Assembly: GCA_030838265.1 (NCBI GenBank)
Contig: JAUTXA010000136.1
Location: 1 to 6,134, forward strand
Source of the DNA: Actinomycetota bacterium
GTDB lineage: Bacteria > Actinomycetota > Acidimicrobiia > Acidimicrobiales > BP-101
Length of the DNA stretch: 6,134 nt
Direction of reading: 5' to 3'
Shown here: piece after piece, positions 1-4,366 of the stretch
Position numbering within the stretch: position 1 is the stretch's first letter
Layout: each line of letters opens with the position of its first letter
Made by a program: the position numbers and the translations under genes
Notes under the pieces: generated by a model
What the model was told of the DNA's origin: nothing
The model's input: the letters and a program-made list of their open reading frames with translations, nothing else
Database searches by the model: none

Positions 1-747
1 CTCGAGTGCTCGGGCCAGGTCACGGGCGGCAACTACTCGGGGCCCTGGTGGAAGAACCCCGATCCCCAGAAGATCGCCTTCCCCATCGGCGAGATCGAGG
101 CCGACGGCACCGGCGTCATCACCAAGCCTCCCGGCACCGGCGGCATGGTCACCTTCGACACCGTGCGCGAGCAGCTCCTGTATGAGGTGCACGACCCGTC
201 CCGCTACCTCAACCCCGACGTCGTGGCCGACTTCACGTCGCTCACCCTGACCGACCTCGGTGGCGACCGGGTGCGGGTCAGCGGGACGCGTGGCGCGCCG
301 GCGCCCGAGCAGTACAAGGGTCTAGTGTGCACCCCGGCGGGCTGGGCGGGCGAGGCCAAGCTGGCCTACTCGTGGCCCGACGCCGAGGCCAAGGCGCGAG
401 CCGCGTTGCGGTTCATCAAGGAGCGGGCGCTCGCCAACGGCGTCGAGGTCGAGGAGTGGCACGAGGAGTACTTCGGGGCGGGCGCCTACGGCGGGCCCAC
501 CGTCGACGCCGCACTGTCGGAGCCGCCCGAGGTCATCGGCCGGCTCGCTTGGCGCTGTGCCACCGCCGAGGTCGCGGGGTCTGTGAACCGCGACGCGGGA
601 GTGCTCGGCCTCTCGGGCCCACCGACCATCACGGGGACGGGACGGGGCCGTGACGGCAAGCCGACCCAGTTGCTCTCGGTCGTCCCCTTCTTCGTCGACA
701 AGGCCATGGTCGACGCCCAGGTCGCCATCGACGTCGAGGAGGTCTGA
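1..747 (+). CDS. AtuA-family (DUF1446) protein, C-terminal part, 5' truncated by window edge
   Basis: The frame is open from base 1 and ends at TGA 745-747, giving 248 visible residues; the start lies upstream. Family-typical motifs are visible: VTGG near residues 7-10, a TKPPGTGG turn at 41-48, then TVREQLLYEVHDP at 54-66 followed by a Y-x-x-PDVVADF segment. These match the central and C-terminal part of the acyclic terpene utilization AtuA family. In Pseudomonas, atuA belongs to the citronellol/geraniol catabolic cluster, but its biochemical role is not settled, so no reaction is assigned here. It is probably cytosolic, since no membrane segment is visible. The next gene, 4 bp downstream, encodes the small domain that is fused to the C-terminus of long AtuA proteins, which supports the call. 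The ATG at 145 is internal, because the homologous sequence continues upstream of it. Confidence 0.88.
   Translation, partial: LECSGQVTGGNYSGPWWKNPDPQKIAFPIGEIEADGTGVITKPPGTGGMVTFDTVREQLLYEVHDPSRYLNPDVVADFTSLTLTDLGGDRVRVSGTRGAPAPEQYKGLVCTPAGWAGEAKLAYSWPDAEAKARAALRFIKERALANGVEVEEWHEEYFGAGAYGGPTVDAALSEPPEVIGRLAWRCATAEVAGSVNRDAGVLGLSGPPTITGTGRGRDGKPTQLLSVVPFFVDKAMVDAQVAIDVEEV
736..742 (+). promoter_or_regulatory. Shine-Dalgarno for the AtuA-type small protein
   Basis: GAGGAGG lies inside the last codons of the upstream AtuA gene, 9 nt before GTG 752. It decides the GTG start over the longer upstream frame, which overlaps atuA. Confidence 0.7.
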
Positions 748-751
748 GCGG

Positions 752-1114
752 GTGGCCCGCATCCAGCTCCGCGATCTGTGCGGCGCCCGGTCGGGCGACA
801 AGGGCGACATCAGCGATCTCTCGCTGTTCGCCGACACGCCGTCCGCCTACGAGGCCATCAAGGCGGTGGTCACGGCCGACGCCGTGAAGGCCCACTTCGG
901 CTCGCTGGTGAAAGGCGAGGTCGTCCGCTACGAGGCCCCCAACGTCCTGGCGTTGAAGTTCGTGATGTACGAGGCCCTCGGTGGGGGAGCCCCCCAGAGC
1001 CTGCGCAGCGACAACCTCGGGAAGACCCATGGCGCCGCTCTGCTGCGCATGTGGGTCGACGTGCCCGACGACGTGGCCGCCTCGGCCTCCCGCCGTCACG
1101 CGCCCCTGCCCTAA
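752..1114 (+). CDS. Stand-alone AtuA-type C-terminal (ferredoxin-like fold) domain protein
   Basis: This is a 120-residue protein starting at GTG 752 and ending at TAA 1112-1114. It carries the family's hallmark ARSGDKGDISDLS near residues 12-24, then a TADAVKAHFG helix at 41-50, a RYEAPNVLALKF strand at 59-70, and a glycine-rich LGGGAPQSLRSDNLGKT segment at 76-92. This is the small domain found either at the C-terminus of long AtuA proteins or as a separate partner protein. The catalytic role is unknown; a non-covalent subunit of the upstream AtuA protein is the natural inference. The start is chosen by the GAGGAGG ribosome site and because the longer frame from 650 runs inside atuA with low-complexity sequence. 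The 4-bp gap to atuA indicates co-transcription and probably translational coupling. Confidence 0.85.
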   Translation: MARIQLRDLCGARSGDKGDISDLSLFADTPSAYEAIKAVVTADAVKAHFGSLVKGEVVRYEAPNVLALKFVMYEALGGGAPQSLRSDNLGKTHGAALLRMWVDVPDDVAASASRRHAPLP

Positions 1115-1118
1115 ACGT

Positions 1119-1171
1119 GCCAGGTGGTCGTGCAAACGACGGGATTCCCGTCGATTCCACGACCACCAGGC
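1119..1171. terminator. Long nested palindrome between convergent genes, possible bidirectional terminator
   Basis: The outer arms 1119-1132 and 1158-1171 pair at 13 of 14 positions. The inner arms CGACGGG (1137-1143) and CCCGTCG (1147-1153) pair perfectly around a 3-nt ATT loop. The 4x4 segment between the two stems still offers two A-T pairs. It sits 4 bp after the stop of the plus-strand operon and 25 bp from the stop of the minus-strand PepSY gene, so it could end transcription from both sides. No T-tract follows on either strand, so it is not a classical intrinsic terminator. Factor-assisted termination, mRNA 3' protection or a dispersed repeat element remain alternatives. Confidence 0.55.
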
Positions 1172-1196
1172 AACGCTTTGAGGGGGGGCAGGTGGG

Positions 1197-1610
1197 CTAC
1201 CGGCCGGCCTCGATGCTCGTGACCTTGTACGAGCTGTCCATCTTGACGGTCACGTGCGATCCGTCCGACTTCACCACGTGGGCCTCGTAGGTGGCGCCTT
1301 CGGCGTCGTTCTCGACTCGCTCGATGGTGCCGCCGGGTACCGCGGCCGCAGCCGCCGCTCTGGCCTGGGTTGCCGAGTCACCGGTCAGCAGCGTCTCGGT
1401 GACGCCGTTGGCCTGGTGGCCGCCGAGGCTGGGGTCGCGGTGGGCCGGGGGTGCGCCGGCGGTGGACGGGGCGGTTGCGGTGGTGGCCGCAGTCGTCGAC
1501 GTGGTCTGGGCGGTGGCGGCCCCACCGAGAAAGCTGGCGCCGATGGCGCCGCCCAGGAGGGTGCTGCCCACGACAGCAGCGCCGATGGCTGCCTTGCGGA
1601 GGGGATGCAT
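1197..1610 (-). CDS. Secreted PepSY-like domain protein
   Basis: This 137-residue protein starts at the ATG complementary to 1608-1610 and ends at TAG (1197-1199). The N-terminus is a signal peptide: HPLRK basic start, then a hydrophobic Ala/Gly/Val/Leu stretch at about residues 8-30, with a probable AxA cleavage site just before Q35. A Thr/Ala/Pro-rich, low-complexity linker follows at about 36-58. A single PepSY-like domain at about 72-134 shows LLTGDSATQA, VPGGTIERVE, EGATYEAHVVKSDGSH and a final VTSIE strand. PepSY modules are thought to inhibit or bind proteins at the cell surface; the partner here is unknown. The start is fixed by an excellent AAAGGAG ribosome site 6 nt upstream; a much longer open frame reaching 2456 is antisense to the neighbouring oxidoreductase and is not coding. 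A direct repeat in the upstream region suggests two-component control. Confidence 0.85.
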   Translation of the reverse strand: MHPLRKAAIGAAVVGSTLLGGAIGASFLGGAATAQTTSTTAATTATAPSTAGAPPAHRDPSLGGHQANGVTETLLTGDSATQARAAAAAAVPGGTIERVENDAEGATYEAHVVKSDGSHVTVKMDSSYKVTSIEAGR

Positions 1611-1616
1611 TGTTGG

Positions 1617-1623
1617 CTCCTTT
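1617..1623 (-). promoter_or_regulatory. Shine-Dalgarno of the PepSY-like gene
   Basis: On the minus strand AAAGGAG precedes the ATG by 6 nt. This is the strongest ribosome site in the window and sets the start of the secreted protein. Confidence 0.8.
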
Positions 1624-1626
1624 GGT

Positions 1627-1655
1627 CTGTCGCTCCCCAACGGTTGGGGTGACAG
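1627..1655. repeat. 29-bp dyad in the PepSY leader region
   Basis: Outer arms CTGTC (1627-1631) and GACAG (1651-1655) enclose perfect inner arms CCCCAAC (1635-1641) and GTTGGGG (1643-1649) around a single G. It ends 3 bp upstream of the PepSY ribosome site. It could be an operator dyad, or a hairpin near the 5' end of that transcript; the 1-nt centre favours a DNA-binding site or a stem with a few terminal pairs opened. Confidence 0.5.
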
Positions 1656-1660
1656 GACGA

Positions 1661-1716
1661 ACAATGCGGGTTGGCCATGGGCCGTCCCTGAGAGGAACCT
1701 GGGAGCCCGGTCAGAA
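1661..1716 (-). promoter_or_regulatory. Candidate promoter with 11-bp-phased direct repeats (OmpR/PhoB-type operator)
   Basis: CCTGAGAG (1687-1694) and CCTGGGAG (1698-1705) differ by one base and start exactly 11 bp apart. A weaker third copy, GGTCAGAA, starts 11 bp later at 1709. OmpR/PhoB-family response regulators bind tandem direct repeats with about this period. On the minus strand the repeats lie upstream of a weak -10-like CATTGT (1661-1666), so activation of the PepSY gene is plausible. The site also lies upstream of the oxidoreductase gene on the other strand. No response regulator is present in the window. Confidence 0.4.
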
Positions 1717-1728
1717 TCCTGGTGCCGG

Positions 1729-1734
1729 TAGCGT
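1729..1734 (+). promoter_or_regulatory. Possible -10 box for a leaderless oxidoreductase mRNA
   Basis: TAGCGT fits the actinobacterial TANNNT pattern and ends 8 nt before ATG 1743. The sequence before the ATG has no properly spaced Shine-Dalgarno, so transcription may begin at or near the start codon. No convincing -35 is visible. Confidence 0.3.
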
Positions 1735-1742
1735 GAGCGGCG

Positions 1743-2378
1743 ATGGGCTTCTTCGAGAAGAACCGCGAGCAGCTGATCGAGCGGGGAATCGACCCGGCTC
1801 GACTTCCGCCCGGCCAGTACTTCACCGAGCGCTTTCCCGTCCTGCATGCGGGCGATGTTCCCGACTACGGCGGCGACCTGTCGGGCTGGTCGTTCCGCCT
1901 CTTCGGCTTGGTCGGCGCCGACAAGACGCTGTCGTGGGATGAGCTCATGGCGCTGCCGTCCGCCGACGTCACCGTCGACATTCACTGCGTGACCAAGTGG
2001 TCGAAGTTCGACACCGTGTGGACGGGCATCCCGTTCGACGAAGTCATGAAGCTGACGCCGATCGACCCCGCCGCTACTCACGTGATGTGCCACAGCGAGT
2101 ACGGCTTCACCGCCAACATCCCTCTCGAGGACTGCATCGGCACCGACGAGCGAGGCCAGCCCCGCGCCCTTCTGGCTCACCACTACGACGGCCAACCCCT
2201 TGAGCCCGACCACGGCTACCCGCTGCGGTTCTTCGTCCCCCACCTCTACTTCTGGAAGTCGGCCAAGTGGCTGCGCGGCCTCGAGCTCATGGCCGGCGAC
2301 CGCCCCGGGTTCTGGGAGGAGAACGGCTACCACCTCTACGGCGACCCCTTCAAGGAACAGCGCTTCTGGGGCGACTGA
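1743..2378 (+). CDS. Cytosolic sulfite oxidase-like molybdopterin oxidoreductase
   Basis: This 211-residue protein consists essentially of one oxidoreductase molybdopterin-binding domain of the sulfite oxidase/MsrP superfamily. The segment VDIHCVTKWSK contains C82, the expected thiolate ligand of molybdenum, followed by the TVWTGIPFDEV strand and helix. The C-terminal signature PLEPDHGYPLRFFVPHLYFWKSAKW (about residues 152-176) is the pterin-binding region. The length is normal for the short prokaryotic branch, which lacks the C-terminal dimerisation domain of eukaryotic sulfite oxidase. There is no Tat or Sec signal, unlike periplasmic MsrP, so a cytosolic enzyme is inferred; the substrate is unknown. 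The start is certain to within one option because an in-frame TGA lies at 1734-1736. The gene is divergent from the PepSY gene and its TGA is 1 bp from the converging desulfurase stop. Confidence 0.9.
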   Translation: MGFFEKNREQLIERGIDPARLPPGQYFTERFPVLHAGDVPDYGGDLSGWSFRLFGLVGADKTLSWDELMALPSADVTVDIHCVTKWSKFDTVWTGIPFDEVMKLTPIDPAATHVMCHSEYGFTANIPLEDCIGTDERGQPRALLAHHYDGQPLEPDHGYPLRFFVPHLYFWKSAKWLRGLELMAGDRPGFWEENGYHLYGDPFKEQRFWGD

Positions 2379-2379
2379 G

Positions 2380-3519
2380 TCAGCCGTCCGCGCGCATCTG
2401 GCGCAGGCGGGCGACGACATCGGGGAAGGCCGAGGCGAAGGCGTCGACGTCAGCATCGGTTGACGACCAGCCGACCGAGAGGCGCAGGGATCGGTCGGCG
2501 TCGACGCCCATGGCGGCGAGGACGGGGGAGGGCTCGAGCGATTCGGACGAGCAGGCGCTCCCCGAGTGGGCGGCGATGCCAGCCTGATCGAGGGCGAGGA
2601 GGACGGCCTCGGCCTCGACGCCGTTGACCCCCAGGCACACGATGTGGGGCAGGGTGCCTCGCATGTCCGGGTAGTCGTCGATCGGGAGTGGGCCGTACGA
2701 GACGACGCCCTCGACCGACAGGGCGGCGGCGCGCAACCGGTCGGTCAGCATCTGCTGGCGGACGCTCTCGGCGGCGAGGTCGGCCTCGAGGGCAACGGCG
2801 AACCCGACGGCGGCGGCCACGTTCTCCATGCCGCCGCGTCGGGCTCGCTCCTGCTCGCCGCCCACGACGAAGGGGTCGAGGCGCAGACCGCGCCGCACGA
2901 GGAGGGCGCCGATGCCGCGCGGCCCGCCGAGCTTGTGGGCCGAGATCGACATCAGGTCGGCACCGACGGCGCCGAAGTCGATGGGCACGTGGCCGGCGGC
3001 GGCGGCGGCATCGACGTGCACGAGGGCGTCGGCGTGGCGGCAGGCGGCGACGATCGCGTCGAGGGGTTGGAGCGTGCCGACCTCGTGGTTTCCCCACTGG
3101 CAGTTAGCCAGGGCGACGTCTCGCCCGGCCACGGCCTGGGTGACTTCGGCGACCGAGATCCGCCCGTCGCCGTCGACCGCCGGTTCGATGACCGGCGCCC
3201 CGGAACGGGCCGACGCGTCCCGCACCGCCGAGTGCTCGACGGCGGCGGCCACGATCGCACCGCCGGGCTTGGCCGCCACCGCTCCGAACACGGCGGCGTT
3301 GATCGACTCGGTCGCCCCGCTGGTGAAGATGACCTCACGGGGCCGCGCCCCCAACGCCGCGCCCACCCGCTCGCGGGCGTCCTCGAGGGCGGCGCGGGCC
3401 ATGCGTCCCTCGGTGTGCACCCGTCCCGGGTCAGCGCCCGAGACCCACTGCGCCATCGCCTCGATGACCTCGGGCCGGACGGGTGAGGTCGACGCGTGGT
3501 CGAGGTAGTGGCGGGCCAC
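2380..3519 (-). CDS. Cysteine desulfurase (IscS/NifS-type, class V aminotransferase fold)
   Basis: This 379-residue PLP enzyme is predicted to remove sulfur from L-cysteine, forming alanine and an enzyme persulfide for Fe-S clusters or other thio-cofactors. It starts YLDHASTSP near residue 5, typical of the family. TSGATES (66-72) contacts PLP phosphate, H96 is the stacking histidine, N144 and E146 lie in the GNHEVG motif, D170 is in HVDAAAAAGH, and K196 in SAHKLGGPRG is the PLP lysine. The catalytic C323 sits in SGSACSSESLEPS, matching the long mobile loop of group I (IscS/NifS) enzymes rather than SufS. Length is usual. The start is a GTG (complement of 3517-3519), 12 bp after the stop of the regulator gene, with only a weak ribosome site, so translation is probably coupled to the regulator. 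Its partner scaffold is not in the window. Confidence 0.93.
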   Translation of the reverse strand: MARHYLDHASTSPVRPEVIEAMAQWVSGADPGRVHTEGRMARAALEDARERVGAALGARPREVIFTSGATESINAAVFGAVAAKPGGAIVAAAVEHSAVRDASARSGAPVIEPAVDGDGRISVAEVTQAVAGRDVALANCQWGNHEVGTLQPLDAIVAACRHADALVHVDAAAAAGHVPIDFGAVGADLMSISAHKLGGPRGIGALLVRRGLRLDPFVVGGEQERARRGGMENVAAAVGFAVALEADLAAESVRQQMLTDRLRAAALSVEGVVSYGPLPIDDYPDMRGTLPHIVCLGVNGVEAEAVLLALDQAGIAAHSGSACSSESLEPSPVLAAMGVDADRSLRLSVGWSSTDADVDAFASAFPDVVARLRQMRADG

Positions 3520-3531
3520 GATGGGCCCCGC

Positions 3532-4317
3532 TCAGACGACCGTGACGCAGGCGTCGTCGCCGAGCGCCCGGGACGACTCGGTGAGCGTGGCCCGGTCGCC
3601 GTGCATGGCCGTCAGCATCCCCCGCACCATGCCCCGATCGACGGCGCAGATGACGGGGTGCTGGGACGCCGTCTCGCCGAAGGGGCAGGCGTCGCGAATG
3701 ACGGCGATGCTCGAGCCCCGCGCCTCGGCGTGGGCCGCGAAGCCGTGGGCGGTGAGGGCGTCGGCCACGGCGTGCAGCGAGGCCCGGAACGACCGGTGGC
3801 TCTCGCCCGGCGCCATCTGGGCGGCCAGCGACCGGCCGTAGGCCTCACCCACCTCCTCGGCCATGGCTTCGGCCTGCTCGACCGGCACCAGGGCCAGGGC
3901 CCGACCGAGCAAGGTGACCAAGAGATCGTCCTTGCGCGTGGGGAACTGCAGGGCCATGTCCTTCTCGGCCACCGAGTAGCGCTTCGACGGACGGCCGACG
4001 CCCCCACCGGCTTGGCGTCCGACGCTGACGTCGACGTAGCCCCCCGCCGCCAGCTTGTCGAGGTGGTGGCGGGCCACGTTGGGATGCAGTGAGAAGCGCT
4101 CGGCGACCTCGGCCGCAGTCACGCCCGGTTCGGACTGGCGGACGTACAGGTAGATGGCCCGACGGCTCGGATCGCCGAAGGCGTTGGTCACGGCGGTGAC
4201 GGCGGCCGAGAACTCGTCGCCGGCCAGCGACCGCTCGATCAACGTCTCGGCCGATGCCTGGCCCGACGTCTCGCCTGAGTCCTCGCCTGAGCCCTCGCCT
4301 GTAGGAACCGAAGCCAC
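3532..4317 (-). CDS. SufR-like winged-helix regulator with C-terminal cysteines (probable Fe-S sensor)
   Basis: With the GTG start at 4317 this is a 261-residue protein; another GTG, at 4323, would add two residues. A Gly/Ser/Glu-rich tail occupies residues 7-25. An ArsR/MarR-like helix-turn-helix follows at about 45-97 (DPSRRAIYLYV, TAAEVAERFSLHPNVARHHLDKL), with a wing carrying GRPSKRYSV at 108-116, the signature shared by SufR-type regulators. The C-terminal half is a sensor-like domain with C211, C224 and C257. The C-X12-C spacing between the first two matches SufR, which represses suf genes when loaded with a [4Fe-4S] cluster. The gene precedes a cysteine desulfurase and is divergent from an Mrp ATPase, fitting an Fe-S homeostasis role and autoregulation. 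The open frame continues upstream to 4611, but that part is antisense to mrp. The metal ligand set and exact start remain inferred. Confidence 0.82.
   Translation of the reverse strand: MASVPTGEGSGEDSGETSGQASAETLIERSLAGDEFSAAVTAVTNAFGDPSRRAIYLYVRQSEPGVTAAEVAERFSLHPNVARHHLDKLAAGGYVDVSVGRQAGGGVGRPSKRYSVAEKDMALQFPTRKDDLLVTLLGRALALVPVEQAEAMAEEVGEAYGRSLAAQMAPGESHRSFRASLHAVADALTAHGFAAHAEARGSSIAVIRDACPFGETASQHPVICAVDRGMVRGMLTAMHGDRATLTESSRALGDDACVTVV
4247..4306. repeat. Degenerate 12-bp tandem repeat encoding a GExS tetrapeptide repeat
   Basis: TCGCCTGAGTCC (4271-4282) is followed directly by TCGCCTGAGCCC (4283-4294) and a partial copy, TCGCCTGTAGGA (4295-4306); weaker copies in the same 12-bp register precede them from 4247. 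On the minus strand this encodes GEGS-GEDS-GETS-GQAS-AETL near the N-terminus of the regulator. The unit is a multiple of three, so copy-number change would keep the reading frame. Confidence 0.7.
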
Positions 4318-4323
4318 GGCCAC

Positions 4324-4330
4324 TATTCTA
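4324..4330. promoter_or_regulatory. Overlapping divergent -10 boxes for the regulator and mrp
   Basis: TATTCT (4324-4329, plus) and TAGAAT (complement of 4325-4330, minus) are both TANNNT-type -10 hexamers on the two strands of the same 7 bp. This is an AT-rich island in GC-rich surroundings, exactly between divergent genes. The minus box ends 7 nt before GTG 4317, suggesting a leaderless regulator mRNA. The plus box would give mrp a leader of about 30 nt that contains its ribosome site. An imperfect CCTA-N6-TAGG dyad at 4331-4344 lies alongside and could be an operator. Confidence 0.45.
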
Positions 4331-4356
4331 CCTATCGCCGTAGGAGAAATGAGGCG

Positions 4357-4361
4357 AGGAG
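4357..4361 (+). promoter_or_regulatory. Shine-Dalgarno supporting the mrp GTG start
   Basis: AGGAG ends 5 nt before GTG 4367 and 11 nt before GTG 4373. The other purine run, TAGGAG at 4341-4346, is only 2 nt from ATG 4349 and too close for that ATG to be favoured. Confidence 0.5.
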
Positions 4362-4366
4362 TGGGT

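Noticed and set aside
322..837. Minus-strand frames across the AtuA genes
   Set aside because: They are Arg/Pro-rich shadow frames opposite two confidently identified genes.
1686..1740. Riboswitch-like string before the molybdoenzyme (GGAACC ... GGTCAGAATCC), loosely like part of a cobalamin element
   Set aside because: Only short fragments resemble the consensus, the flanking stems are absent, and the same bases are better explained as phased direct repeats. No molybdenum-cofactor RNA pattern was recognised either.
1611..2456. Long minus-strand frame fused to the PepSY protein (419 residues in total)
   Set aside because: It is antisense to the well-supported sulfite oxidase-like gene, and the PepSY protein has its own strong ribosome site, ATG and signal peptide at 1610.
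2566..3486. 306-residue plus-strand frame opposite the cysteine desulfurase
   Set aside because: This is a shadow frame caused by high GC; it is Gly/Asp/Arg-rich with no recognisable motif, whereas the minus strand carries all catalytic residues of a desulfurase.
4154..4366. Long upstream extension of the mrp frame beginning at 4154
   Set aside because: It overlaps the regulator's helix-turn-helix region on the opposite strand, and the MIP18-like domain begins only at about 4367-4373, after a suitable AGGAG.
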